Assembly (NCBI RefSeq): GCF_902713425.1
Contig: NW_026708843.1
Location: 197,083-261,082 of the forward strand
Direction of reading: 5' to 3'
Source of the DNA: Acipenser ruthenus
Taxonomy: Eukaryota; Chordata; Actinopteri; Acipenseriformes; Acipenseridae
Length of the DNA stretch: 64,000 bases
Below are positions 21,071 through 32,337 of the stretch, one piece after another. Within the stretch, counting starts at the first letter, position 1. Each line of letters begins with the position of its first letter. The translations under genes were made by a program, and so were the position numbers. The notes under the pieces are model-generated. The model saw only the letters and a list, made by a program, of their open reading frames with translations. It was not told the DNA's origin and searched no databases.

Positions 21071-22170
21071 TACAACTAGAAACTAGAAACTACAACTACC
21101 AGCGTTCATTCGACCTTTTTTTAACTAATAGTAAAGATGCACAAAGTGTACAACACAAATACAGTAGTATTTAGGACGCTCCAGACAGAATCCTTCCTCA
21201 GAGTCGTGTCACTGGCATTTCTGCTTATGAAGGACAGTTATGACCAAAACTTCCTAAATACCCTCATCAACGATCAGTTCCTAATTCTACCCCCTGCTCA
21301 CCGCTTAAAACACATCCCTAAAAAAACACACCGACACACTGTCAATAACCATCGTGTACACCACTTCGGTTGAGTTTTAAGACATAAACACATTATTGTG
21401 TTAAGTTGTTTTGTCTGAAACCGGGTCAGAGAGCTCAGCCTCAAAACCGCTTTCAAAAGCAACTTCTGTATAACGACCTCGATTAACATTGCGGTGACGG
21501 TGAGTCTCTCTGCAGATAGACAGGGTGTGTTATCCAGCGGAAACGTATGCGTGGCTATTGCTGATCGCTTAAATTATTAGCTGTGCTTTTTATTTTTTTG
21601 CCATCAACAGAGGCAGGAGAGAGGAGGTGGTTTTTAGCACCGCTTCAAGAACCAGAGAGAAGACAAGATATTCAGGTAAAATAGAAATGATTGCGGGGTG
21701 CGGGGTGCGGGGGTGCGGGGTGCGGAGTGCGGGGAGGGTACAAAAAAGTTGTCCATTTTTTTCTCACAATATTTTCCCTAATTTTTGGGTGTTTTGAAAT
21801 TTGAAAAACCCTGATTTATCCTTGCAAAGATATTACCCGCTGTGTCACAAATTGACATTTTCTTTCAAAAGGTGTTTAAGAAATATGCCATCCGTTTTAA
21901 TTCACCGTCGTTTTAATTAGCTTTTAATGACCTTTTAGTCTGTTTGACAAACGCGCCAGATTACATGTCGGCTTAATTTTTGGTTTGTTTTTTAGCAGGA
22001 GGGAAACGTTTTATTTTCTTTAATTTTTTTTATTAAATCAATATTCTAATAAACAAGGCAAAGTTTCACAAACCGAACCCGCTTTTATCAAAGAAAAAAC
22101 GCCACTCCGTTTTCAGATATTGCATTTTCATAATATATATATATTTAAAATGTATTTATATAATATAAAA
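21071..22170. other. Gene-free stretch
   Basis: Holds a short G-rich run ('GTGCGGGGTGCGG', about 21695-21735). A 78-codon open frame at 21137 has no recognisable domain. Nothing else is supported. Confidence 0.5.
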
Positions 22171-22428
22171 TTTCTTAGCTGACGCCCTTATCCAGTGCGA
22201 CTTACAATTGTTACAAGATATCACATTCTTTTTTTACATACAATTACATTATTTTTTACACATTATTTTTACATACAGTTACCCATTTATACAGTTGGGT
22301 TTTTACTGGAGCAATCTAGGTAAAGTACCTTGCTCAAGGGTACAGCAGCAGTGTCCCCCACTGGGGATTGAACCCACAACCCTGCGGTTAAGAGTCCAGA
22401 GCCCTGACCGCTACCCCACACTAGCCCC
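22171..22428 (-). mobile_element. SINE family A
   Basis: Near-complete. The body has a short duplication of the 'TTTTTACATACA' segment, also seen in copies at 19784 and 41833. Confidence 0.9.
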
Positions 22429-23045
22429 CAGCAGTCAAATGGGATGTTTTGCGATTTGGGAAATAAAATAAAAGCAATAATTCTGTCATCGTCCAATGAG
22501 TAAATAATGGATATTACCTAACACCGCCGGATCTGTTGCATTTAATAGTCCGTTTTAATTCATGCACAATTCTTGTCGTTTTAAACACAGCTCGGGTGTA
22601 AACAGACTATAGGTCACATACATAGTTGTCAAACCGGATGTCGGTCATAATCGTGGCCGTACAGCCACTTGTGGTCAAAATTATGATAGACCTATGATAT
22701 TAAAAAAAAACCAAAACATTTTTTGCTGAAAAGAGCCGACTTCCCAACGTGTCTGTGTTTAATACGCTTTTGTCAAGGGAAAGCGTGTTTGAAAACTAAC
22801 CGTGGAGGTGCTTCTGTGATGCCATGGTAACCACACTCGCTTATTTCTACTGAAATCTATTAACGCGCTTGTTGTGATGTCATTGGCTACGTAGTTAATG
22901 ATGTAACGATATGCTATTCCTGCCAATTTAAACCTGCAGGCATCGTGGTGTGGAGTCTATGTGTCCATTAACTGTCCGTTACTCTTTTGTTGTAGATTCT
23001 CTTCTAGAACTACAAATTCATGTTGCGTGCATTTGTTTTGTGGAC
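22429..23045. other. Gene-free stretch
   Basis: Unique-looking sequence without supported exon or repeat. Confidence 0.5.
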
Positions 23046-23050
23046 AGTGA

Positions 23051-23287
23051 GGGCAGCAGTGTGGAGTAGTGGTTAGGGCTCTGGACTCTTGACTGGAGGG
23101 TCGTGGGTTCAATCCCAGGTGGGAGACACTGCTGCTGTACCCTTGAGCAAGGTGCTTTACCTAGATTGCTCCAGTAAAAACCCAACTGTATAAATGGGTA
23201 ATTGTATGTAAAAATAATGTGATATCTCGTAACAATTGTAAGTCGCCCTGGATAAGGACGTCTGCTAAGAAATAAATAATAATAATA
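23051..23287 (+). mobile_element. SINE family A
   Basis: Full-length: head 'GGGCAGCAGTGTGGAGTAGT' to tail plus AATAAT run. Confidence 0.93.
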
Positions 23288-23484
23288 GTAACTGCTGGTT
23301 CGTTGACTTTTGTATTTCTTGTGTTTGAGAGGTGATTCTGTATTCTTTTATATAATGTTGTCCCTGTCTCTCCTACAGATTTTATAAACCATAAACGAGG
23401 TGGCTAGTTTTGCATGACGGGGTTCCTTACGACTGAATATTTATTTTCTTTATTTGCGATGTCACTTATATATCTTTACAAACA

Positions 23485-23493
23485 AACACACAC

Positions 23494-23549
<56 letters not shown>

Positions 23550-23559
23550 AGACACACAC

Positions 23560-23619
<60 letters not shown>

Positions 23620-23755
23620 AGACACACGCACGCACACACACACACACACACAGACACACGCACACACACACACACAGACACACACACAGACACACACACA
23701 CACAGACACACACACACACACACACAGACACACACACACTCACACACTCACACTA
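23485..23755. repeat. (CA)n microsatellite with GACA and GCA interruptions
   Basis: About 270 bp of CA dinucleotides with CAGACA steps. It is followed directly by (ATT)n (23757-23797) and (AT)n (23830-23861). Confidence 0.97.
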
Positions 23756-23758
23756 TAA

Positions 23759-23799
<41 letters not shown>

Positions 23800-23827
23800 T
23801 TTTTGTTAAAAAAGCATGTCCCGTTTC

Positions 23828-23864
<37 letters not shown>

Positions 23865-23929
23865 TTTTAATGTCCTTCAATGTGTCTGTGATCCGTTTCT
23901 GTTTACTGTGGACTACTGTAAACCACTTA

Positions 23930-24221
23930 TCTGCTCCCTATTTTACTGCATTTAATCCTGTACTTTAGAGTACTGTAATCTGTCACAAGTGTTATTTAAT
24001 CTGTAGTATTTTGTATTTAATTATATCCTGATGTAACTATCACTGACACTGTTATCTTCTCCGTTATTCAATCGTATTTTGTCATATACTTGTATTTGCT
24101 AGAACCAGTCATTGTATTTTATCTTGCTCTTAATTGTATTAATACTTGTACTGTGATTCTTGAAATGTATTTTTGTTTACGATTGTAAGTCGCCCTGGAT
24201 AAGGGCGTCTGCTAAGAAATA

Positions 24222-24267
<46 letters not shown>

Positions 24268-24268
24268 T
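23930..24268 (+). mobile_element. L2-like LINE 3' tail with (TAA)n
   Basis: Longer version of the 20640 tail, with 'TTTAATCCTGTACTTTAGAG' at the left. It ends in the SINE-A tail sequence and about 14 TAA units. Confidence 0.78.
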
Positions 24269-24278
24269 CAGCTACATA

Positions 24279-25169
24279 TGCGTCTCTGGTAAAAGCGCTT
24301 TTTCTTCCTAGATAATGTTCTTCGTTTTGAAAACCATTGAGTAAAAACCGAGCCCCGTCATATAACAAAAACGCCTTGAGGTTACCCCACAGACTATTAA
24401 AAACCCCGTACAATCGGTCAAGGGCATTATAAACAGAGACAGACTCATAACGGTAACGCTTTCCATTGCGCGTCTCTAATGGCTGTGTGTTTGCATATAG
24501 CAGTTACTTATTAAATACAGGCATGCTTACACATCAATACAATGTTATTATGCAGAGTTACGATGGACTGAATGTGGAGATCTGTTTGCACGATATATGC
24601 AAGTACAGAATTGCGTCAGAAAAGGGGTTAGGGTTCGGGTTAGAGTTATAACATGCAAGAAGATGCACGCTATATCACTAAAGAGTGAGCGGGAATTGAA
24701 ATTCTCACATCATGAGGTGTTTTCACGCAGGTGGGTAGATAAAGACGAATCTGGAGGTGCTCTAATACATGTGCACACTTCTATACAATAGAAAGAAAAC
24801 TATCATGCGTTTGTTTTTTAGCTGTCCCTGTTTTAGAGTACAGTTGCATTATTGGTAACTCAGTATGGCTCTCGGCGTTTGCAGATCTAATGTAGATTTC
24901 AACGCTGTGGGGTTTACACAGAGCGCTGCGTTTCTCTGAATGATCACCCACGCAGATACAGACCCTGTTATCTGTGACAGCCTTTTCTTATCGAAGGAAG
25001 TTTAATTTCAGCACAGAAAAGAGAAAGAAAAGAAAATTGTGTCTTGTATGCAAAATCGCGCAGCAATGTACGATTACACCTTAAAAGAAAAATCTACACG
25101 GCCGTTACATATTACATTACATTATTATACTATCTTGGTCGGGTATAGAACGCTTTGCTGTTTTGAATG
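24279..25169. repeat. Left arm of a large inverted repeat
   Basis: About 890 bp, present in reverse complement at 25341-26756. It starts 'GCGTCTCTGGTAAAAGCGC' and ends 'CGCTTTGCTGTTTTGAATG'. One 61-codon stretch read from both arms differs at only two residues, so the arms are a few percent apart. No gene was recognised inside. Confidence 0.88.
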
Positions 25170-25376
25170 ATCCAAGAGGATCACTAGAGATATTTAACAC
25201 AGAAGAAACAAAATAATTGATAAACTCGCTCGTTTAATAATGCGCTTTTACAACGTTTTGGCTTCCGCCTTCTTCAGAGAGCATTTGTAGAAACACCCAA
25301 GCAGACTGATGCTTATAGAAATATATATATAGAGAGAATCCATTCAAAACAGCAAAGCGTTCTAATTTTATTATTT

Positions 25377-25598
25377 ATTTCTTAGCAGACGCCATTATCC
25401 AGGGCGATTTACAATTGTTACAAGATACCACATTATTTTTACATACAATTCCCCATTTATACAGTTGGGTTTTTACTGGAGCAATCTAGGTAAAGTACCT
25501 TGCTCAAGGGTACAGCAGCAGTGTCCCCCACCTGGGATTGAACCCACGATCCTCCGGTCAAGAGTCCAGAGCCCTAACCACTACTCCACACTGCTGCC
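25377..25598 (-). mobile_element. SINE family A inside inverted repeat
   Basis: Full-length minus-strand copy. The left arm has the uninterrupted target near 25147-25150. Confidence 0.93.
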
Positions 25599-26000
25599 TC
25601 TATAGCCAACTACGATAGTATAATAATGTAATGTAATATGTAACGGCCGTGTAGATTTTTCTTTTAAGGTGTAATCGTACATTGCAACGCGATTTTGCAT
25701 ACTAGACACCATTTCAAGCCTTCTTTTCGTTCTCTTGTCTGTGCTGAAATGAAACTTCCTTCGATAAGAAAAGGCTGTCACAGATAACACGTTCTGTATC
25801 TGCATGGGCGATCCTTCAGAGAAACGCAGCGCTCTGTGTAAACCCGATAACGTTGAAATCTACATTAGATCTGCAAACGCCGAGAGCTATACTGAATTAC
25901 CAATAATGCAATTGTACACTAAACCAGGGACAGCGCAAACACGAACGCATGATAGTTTTCTTTCTGCAGTGTGCATGTATTAGAAGCACCTCCAGATTTT

Positions 26001-26221
26001 CAGCAGCGTGGAGTAGCGGTTAGGGCTCTGGACTCTTGACCGGAGGGTCGTGGGTTCAATCCCAGGTGGGAGACACTGCTGCTGTACCCTTGAGCAAGGT
26101 ACTTTACCTAGATTGCTCCAGTAAAAACCCAACTGTATAAATGGAGAATTGTATGTAAAAATAATGTAATATCTTGCAACAATTGTAAGTCGCCCTGGAT
26201 AAGGGTGTCTGTTAAGAAATA

Positions 26222-26290
<69 letters not shown>
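26001..26290 (+). mobile_element. SINE family A inside inverted repeat, long (TAA)n tail
   Basis: Full-length plus-strand copy with about 23 TAA units. The left arm has the uninterrupted target near 24750. Confidence 0.93.
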
Positions 26291-26988
26291 TTGTCTTTAT
26301 CTACCCACCTGCGTGAAAACACCTCAGGATGTGAGAATTTCAATTCCCGCTCACTCATCAGTGATATAGCGTGCATCTTCTTGCATGTTATAACTCTAAC
26401 CCGAACCCTAACCCCTTTTCTGACGCAATTCTGTACTTGCATATATCGTGCAAACAGATCTCCATATTCAGTCCATCGTAACTCTGCATAATAACATTGT
26501 ATTGATGTGTAAGCATGCCTGTATTTAATACGTAACTGCTATATGCAAACACACAGCCATTAGAGACGCGCAATGGAAAGCGTTACCGTTATGAGTCTGT
26601 CTCTGTTTATAATGTCCTTGACAGATTGTACGGGTTTTTTAATAGTCTGTGGGGTAACCTCAAGGCGTTTATGTTATATGACGGGGCTCGGTTTTTACTC
26701 AATGGTTTTCAAAACGAAGAACATTATCTAAGAAAAAGCGCTTTTACAAGAGACGCAAATTTAAGGTTTAAATAGAAAGGAAGAGCAGATTCATACATCA
26801 TTAGCTATCAAAATCCTATAAGTGCCTCCACTGTTTGCTTTCAGATACACTTATATATATATATATAAACACACAAATATATTATAAATATGATAATAAA
26901 TACTTGACTAGTTTCTTATATAAAAAATACATGACAAATAATTCTAATATATATGTTAGAAACGGGACATGTTTTTTTAAAACAAAAA

Positions 26989-27022
<34 letters not shown>

Positions 27023-27120
27023 TATCGACAACATGTTTGAAGATGCAGGCAAAATAATATATATATTAAATAAATATATTTACAAAAAAATAAAATTAAA
27101 ATACTTGTAAATGACGTAAA

Positions 27121-27126
27121 GCTTGA

Positions 27127-27158
<32 letters not shown>

Positions 27159-27270
27159 GTGAAATGGCCAACTTTGACCACCTTTGATCTACTGCAGTTT
27201 CATCATCAAATGATATTCTTCATTAACAGCTTCATTAATTAGCTTCATTACCAGCCCCCTTATCTTTTTT
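27121..27270 (+). repeat. Dispersed repeat with (ATT)n, copy 1
   Basis: (ATT)n followed by 'AGTGAAATGGCCAACTTTGA', 'TGATCTACTGCAGTTTCATC' and 'ATTACCAGC'. The reverse complement is at 31880-32002, on the other side of the GPR15-like gene. Family unknown. Confidence 0.75.
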
Positions 27271-27401
27271 TACGATGTTTGCTGTCGGGTCTAATTGCCG
27301 TTACGATTTCTATGTTTTTAATAAGTCAAATAGCTTTTCATGAGAGAATGTATTTATTAAATTGTTTATTTTTAATTGGGCCGTAAAATATTATTATTAT
27401 T

Positions 27402-27626
27402 TATTTCTTAGCAGACGCCCTTATCCAGGTCGACATATAATTGTTACAAGATATCACATTATTTTTTATATACAATTACCCATTTATACAGTTGGGTTTT
27501 TACTGGAGCAATCTAGGTAAAGTACCTTGCTCAAGGGTACAGCAGCAGTGTCCCCCACTGGGGATTAAACCCACGACCCTCTGGTCAAGAGTCCAGAGCC
27601 CCTGACCACTACTCAACACAGCTGCC
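27402..27626 (-). mobile_element. SINE family A
   Basis: Near full-length, 90 bp upstream of the tRNA gene. Confidence 0.92.
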
Positions 27627-27714
27627 TACATATCCTCTATGAAATAAAATGCTCAACGCTTTCTCAATAAATTACATGACTCTCAATTCCTCGTCGAGTC
27701 GTGAGGATAGGAGA

Positions 27715-27786
27715 GGGGATGTAGCTCAGTGGTAGAGCGCACGCTTCGCATGTGTGAGGCCCCGGGTTCAATCCCCGGCATCTCCA
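27715..27786 (+). tRNA. tRNA-Ala (anticodon CGC)
   Basis: 72 nt that fold into a complete cloverleaf. The acceptor stem GGGGATG pairs with CATCTCC, followed by discriminator A. The D-arm is GCTC/GAGC. The anticodon stem is CACGC/GTGTG around loop TTCGCAT, giving anticodon CGC. The T-arm is CCCGG/CCGGG. The internal promoters are A box 'TAGCTCAGTGG' and B box 'GGTTCAATCC'. A TTTT terminator follows at about 27798. It differs from mammalian tRNA-Ala(CGC) at very few positions. Unlike the SINE heads nearby, all stems pair, so it looks functional. Confidence 0.93.
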
Positions 27787-28216
27787 TCTATACTTCTTTT
27801 GTTTTTCATTCATTCAACATGAATTAAAACATTTTGCTGTCACCTGTATTTATGTTGGATCCTATACAAGTTTAAGAGTTAGTTGAAATAGAGTCCACAC
27901 GCACATAACTTGCAGTCTATGTTGAGTTGTGACTATTATTATTATTATTATTATTATAATATAACAAAGTCGTCTCAAAGCGCTGTACAGCATCACATGA
28001 AAGGAAAGATAACCACAGAAAATACATTAAAGAGAAGAAAACAAACACAACGGGAAACTACAGTCAAGGCAAACGAGAATCGTTTTAGACAACAAATTCA
28101 GAGCAGGCTATTCACCAACACGGCCTCCCTAATCGACTGGGCCCGTCGTTTGTGGAGCATAGGAGATTTTATTTAGCAAACTGACAAATCAAGTGGGCAG
28201 ATATAATCCTCAGGCA

Positions 28217-28222
<6 letters not shown>

Positions 28223-28248
<26 letters not shown>

Positions 28249-28254
28249 GGGGGG
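28223..28254. repeat. Poly-G tract
   Basis: About 30 consecutive G, likely unstable in sequencing. A purine tract of GAGGGA units lies at 28379-28450. Confidence 0.9.
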
Positions 28255-28569
28255 AAACGGCCGCCCTCCCCCCCATCATCCACAAGCACAGAAGAACTCA
28301 AAGCATATACGGGAGCTGTTGCTGTTATCTGCCAATTCAAATCCCATTCTTTCGACTGGAACTTTCGCTCTGAGTTCGAGGGAGAGGGAGAGGGAGAGAG
28401 AGAGAGAGAGGGAGAGGGAGAGGGAGAGGGAGAGGGAGAGGGAGAGGGATTTTTAAAATCTTGCCAGTCAAGTGATATCTTGATTAACCCATTCAGTGCC
28501 ATTGTCCTAATTTGAGGGAGGGCTGGAACTTTTTTTTTTTTTAACTGGCATCGTCTTCCTGTTCATTTG

Positions 28570-28870
28570 AAGTGTAAAAAATGACCTTTTTATTTATTTA
28601 TTTTTTTTTTACCATTTTTTAAAACTTTTAAATTGCATTCCCTGCCTCAAGATGGCTTCCCACGTCCCCTCAGGGACCTCTCAGAACTACATTTCCCATC
28701 ATCCTCCTACTCACATATGTAACCGAGATGGATTTTACTGGTGAGCAGGAGGATGATGGGAAATGTAGTTCTGAGAAGTCCATGCGGGTACGTGGGAAGG
28801 CATCTTGAGGCAGGGATTGCAATTTAAAAGTTAAAAAAGTGGTCAAAATGTAAAAAAATAAAAAAAAACA
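28570..28870. mobile_element. Foldback / MITE-like palindrome
   Basis: The left arm ('CCTGCCTCAAGATGG' ... 'CAGAACTACATTTCCCATC') is mirrored by the right arm ('GATGGGAAATGTAGTTCTG' ... 'CCATCTTGAGGCAGG'). Arms of about 130 bp flank a spacer of about 30 bp. Each arm carries ACTACATTTCCCAT, related to the ZNF143-type motif in front of the zinc-finger genes. Confidence 0.8.
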
Positions 28871-29440
28871 GCACGCACACTTTAATAAAATAAAAAAGTC
28901 CTTCTGTACCCTTTAATTTTCTCTTTAACTATATCGTTATGATAACTCACTATGATTTTGTTATCCTCAGAAGTTTAAACGTAACTGTTATGCATTACGC
29001 AAATACAATACAGACCTTCAGATGCTTTTTTTAAATGACGCCTCGATATATAAAATAAGACACTGAAGACTTCACCTTTTTATTTTTTTATCATTGCTTG
29101 CAGCCTTCTCTCACTCACAACTCCCTGGCAAACGAAATGTATAACTCAAGGGATCCATCTTAAATAAAACACACTCGAATTTGAAATTTAATAAGAAATT
29201 CTACTGCCATCAACAACATCAAAACAACACTAACCTCTCTATCTATACAAAAGGTGCATTTGTATTTATTGTATTGTATTGTATTGTTCTATTGACGTTT
29301 GAAGAACTTTAGTAGTATCTTCCCTGACTTTGGTGCCACCAAGTGTTAGGATTATGCTACTGCACCTTTAAAAAAAAATCTGAACCTGAAAGCTTACCCC
29401 TGATGAAAATAATTTGTATCTACAGTATATTTATAGCAAA
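28871..29440. other. Region 5' of the GPR15-like gene
   Basis: AT-rich. Contains a (TATTG)n run at 29266-29286 also seen at 42810-42845. No exon could be supported, though an upstream untranslated exon is likely because an acceptor precedes the start codon. Confidence 0.45.
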
Positions 29441-29484
29441 TCCTCTCTCTCTCTCTCTCTCTCTCTCTAGCCGGTGTGAAAATC

Positions 29485-29891
29485 ATGGACGAATACGACG
29501 ATTATTCCTACTCGGGAGATTACCCCAACGCCTCCTCCTCCTACTCTCCCTTTGAGGAAATCTACTGCGACGTTCCTCATTTGCCGTGGGGCTGGATCGT
29601 GCGCTGCATCCTGTACTGCGTGGTCCTCTCGCTCGGCGTGCCGGGCAACGTGCTCCTCATGGGGGCGCTGTGGGTCCGGCACCGCTTTCACTGGAGGCCC
29701 GTGGAGCTCTTCATGATCAATCTGGCTTTCTCCGACCTGCTCTTCCTCCTGGTCCTGCCCCTCTGGCTGGACAGCGAGATCTCCGGAGGCCGGTGGCGCA
29801 CCGGTTGGTTCTCCTGCCTGGCGAGTTCCTACACGGCCTCCCTGAACATGCACGCTGGCATTTTCTTTCTCACCGCCATGAGCGTTGACAG
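29485..29891 (+). CDS. gpr15: gpr15-like exon 1 (N-terminus to TM3)
   Basis: 407 nt from ATG to AG|GTAATA. The exon ends within the Arg codon of the DRY motif. An in-frame GTG lies three codons upstream of this ATG, but ATG is the expected start. Confidence 0.85.
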
Positions 29892-31169
29892 GTAATACGG
29901 GAGTTTAATAATAAGACACACCTGAGCTTGTTAGCTAGACACACTGGGGGCTGATCAAGCTGGTAGTAAAACCTGGACTGGGTAACACTGCTGTGGAACA
30001 GGAGTCTGATTCCCAGCCCTGCAATGCAATTCCAGTCCAGTCCAGTCTAGTGATATTAAACTGCAGTTACAATGTAATTCCAGTCCAGTCAAGTCTAGTG
30101 ATATTAAACTGCAGTTACAATGTAATTCCAGTCCAGTCTAGTCTAGTGATATTAAACTGCAGTTACATTGCAGGGCTGGAAATAAGACTCCCCGCTGCAC
30201 AGCAGTGTGATCCATTCCTGGTTTCACTAGGAGTTTAATAATAAGACACACCTGATCTTGTTACCTAGACACACTGGGGCTGATCAAGCTGGTAGTAAAA
30301 CCTGGACTGGGTGACGCTGCTGTGCAATAGGAGTCTGATTACCATCCCTTCTTTAAAACACCCATAACGGGCAAATTTAACACATGACTTATAATACTAC
30401 TGATAAACGTTCTGCTCTGTATATGTATTAATAGGATTATAATTGTTTATGTATTCACAGGTACCTAGCGGTGGTGCGCTCTGACATCTACCGACGAATC
30501 ACGCACGTTTACAACAAGAACCTGATCTCCGCGGCGTGCTGCGTCTCCGTGTGGATTGTCTCCGTGCTCCTGGCCCTCCCCGTGCTGTTCGAGCGAGAGC
30601 ACGTGAAGACCCACGGCACCTGGCACTGCCGCAACGCGGATCCTTCCCAGCGCCGCCTCGCCTCCCCCCTCCTCGGCTCCGCGGCTTTCTTTCTGCCATT
30701 GCTCATCATTCTCTTCTGCTATTGCTGTATCACCAAGACGCTGTGCCACCACTATCACCGGACGCTCACGCAGGACAAGAAGCTGCGGCGTTCTTTCCGC
30801 ATCGTCTTCCTGGTGGTCGCCGTGTTCGCTTTCTCCTGGGTCCCCTTCAATGCTTTCAAGCTGCTGGCTGTGGTCGAGGAAATGTCCCTCCGCCGTTCCT
30901 GCCTGGCGGAAAAAGTCGCTCAACTCGGACTGCAAGTCACCGTGCCCCTCGCTTTCGCCAACAGCTGCGCTAACCCGGTCATCTACGCCTGTACCGACGC
31001 CTCGTTGCGCCAGGCGGCGCTCAAGGGTTTTTGCCCCCGGCTCCACGCCGTGTTTGAAACGGGGAGCGTCTCGCGTACGTCGGACACCAGTCTGCCCCAG
31101 AGTCAGCTGTCGTGGAGAGACAGAGATAGGCAGGGCAATTCTATAAGCCTCGTGCAGCTGAGGGGTTAG
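29485..31169 (+). CDS. gpr15: GPR15-like class A chemoattractant-type receptor
   Basis: Two coding exons, 29485-29891 and 30461-31169 (371 aa; human GPR15 is 360). A polypyrimidine tract and TAG (29443-29470) just before the start codon suggest a further untranslated exon. The N-terminus is acidic with several Tyr (DEYDDYSYSGDY), suited to tyrosine sulfation as in chemokine receptors. Seven hydrophobic segments follow. Landmarks: 'LGVPGNVLLMGAL' (TM1), 'INLAFSDLLFLLVLPLW' (TM2), 'WRTGWFSC' and 'ASLNMHAGIFFLTAMSVDRY' (TM3), 'KLRRSFRIVFLVVAVF' and 'FSWVPFNAFKLL' (TM6), 'LAFANSCANPVIYA' (TM7). 'GGRWRTG', 'LNMH', 'KKLRRS' and 'PLAFANSC' fit GPR15 better than GPR25. It is probably a G-protein-coupled receptor of immune cells. 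The C-tail is Ser/Thr-rich. Orthology is a recall-based call, not a tree. Confidence 0.82.
29896..30350 (+). mobile_element. MITE-array-MITE element filling the gpr15-like intron
   Basis: A left foldback copy lacking its first part is followed by about three units of an ATTCCAGTCCAGTCTAG-containing tandem repeat. A nearly full foldback copy follows ('GCAGGGCTGGAAATAAGACT' to 'CAATAGGAGTCTGATTACC'). It begins five bases after the splice donor and takes up most of the 569-bp intron. Related compounds are at 49683, 53383 and 56573. Confidence 0.8.
30461..31169 (+). CDS. gpr15: gpr15-like exon 2 (TM3 end to C-tail)
   Basis: Acceptor TTCACAG| at 30460; the first base completes Arg, then Tyr-Leu-Ala-Val. 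TAG stop at 31167-31169. GC-rich codon use contrasts with the AT-rich flanks, and AATAAA follows within about 20 bp. Confidence 0.85.
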
Positions 31170-31373
31170 GATGAATGGTGTAGTAATAATAAAAGGGAAG
31201 CTGAGTCACGTGACTCGTGTCTCCCGCACGATTGGCTGATTCAGTCAGTCAGTCCTCCTGATGCAATGAAAAGAGCGCGAGGAAATGTTTTTTTTTTATT
31301 TATTAAGAACTATTTCTTTTAAGACGAAGACGACAACGCATGACTTGACTGTGGAACCAAACTCAAGTGAAGC

Positions 31374-31386
31374 CACACACACACAC

Positions 31387-31417
<31 letters not shown>

Positions 31418-31585
31418 TACACACAAACACACACACACACAAACACACACACAGACACAGACACACACACAAACACACACTGACACACACACACACTCAC
31501 ACACACACACTGACACACACACACACTGACACTCACACAGACACACACACTGACACACACACAGACACACACACACACACACACT

Positions 31586-31624
<39 letters not shown>

Positions 31625-31876
31625 ACACACACACTGACACACACTCACACACACTGACACACACACACACTGACACACACTCACACACACACACTGACAC
31701 TCACACACACACTGACACTCACACACACACTGACACTCACACACACACTGACACACAGACACACACACTGACACACACACAGACACTGACACACACACAG
31801 ACACTGACACACACACAGACACTGACACACACACACACACTGACACACACTGACACACACATACTGACACACACGT
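31374..31876. repeat. (CA)n array with CACTGACA steps
   Basis: 500 bp of CA repeats. In the second half, 'CACTGACACTCACACA' type blocks recur every 20-24 bp. Confidence 0.96.
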
Positions 31877-31879
31877 CTG

Positions 31880-31967
31880 CTAAATGTATAAAGATAAGGG
31901 CGCTGGTAATGATAATGTGATGATGAAACTGCAGTAGATCAAAGGTGATCAAAGTTGGCCATTTCAC

Positions 31968-32002
<35 letters not shown>
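31880..32002 (-). repeat. Dispersed repeat with (ATT)n, copy 2
   Basis: Reverse complement of 27149-27270. Together the two copies flank the gpr15-like gene as inverted repeats. Confidence 0.75.
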
Positions 32003-32004
<2 letters not shown>

Positions 32005-32337
32005 CGCTTTCCTCGTTCCATAAATTAAATATATAAAATAAGGCTGGTTGATTGATTGATAAACTGAATGACAAAACAGCCCTGAAACAGATCCACGTTT
32101 CTGTCTCTAGCATGTAAACTCAGTGACGCATTTTTGATTGATCACCATGTATGTTTTTCAATACGTTTTAATTTTTTTTTTTTTGTGTTTTACTACATTT
32201 TAAATAAATAAATTATTATAATATAATAAACATCTGTGATCTTTTCTATGATTGTCGATTGTGACTCGACAAATCTGCCTGGAGAGTCTAGCCTTATAAA
32301 AGTGACCCACAGTAAAAGCACAGCAAAATACAGGACA

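Larger units (their letters stand above)
25341..26756. repeat. Right arm of the inverted repeat, with two SINEs
   Basis: 1416 bp. Removing the two SINE insertions (about 25364-25599 and 26001-26290) leaves about 890 bp, the length of the left arm. The left arm keeps the two empty sites. Confidence 0.88.

Noticed and set aside
21137-21373. A 78-codon open frame as a possible gene
   Set aside because: No domain, no splice context, no second copy, and composition like its AT-rich flanks.
31374-31876. Cys/Val-rich frames over CA repeats (also at 23462, 58265, 60094)
   Set aside because: Dinucleotide repeats read as codons.
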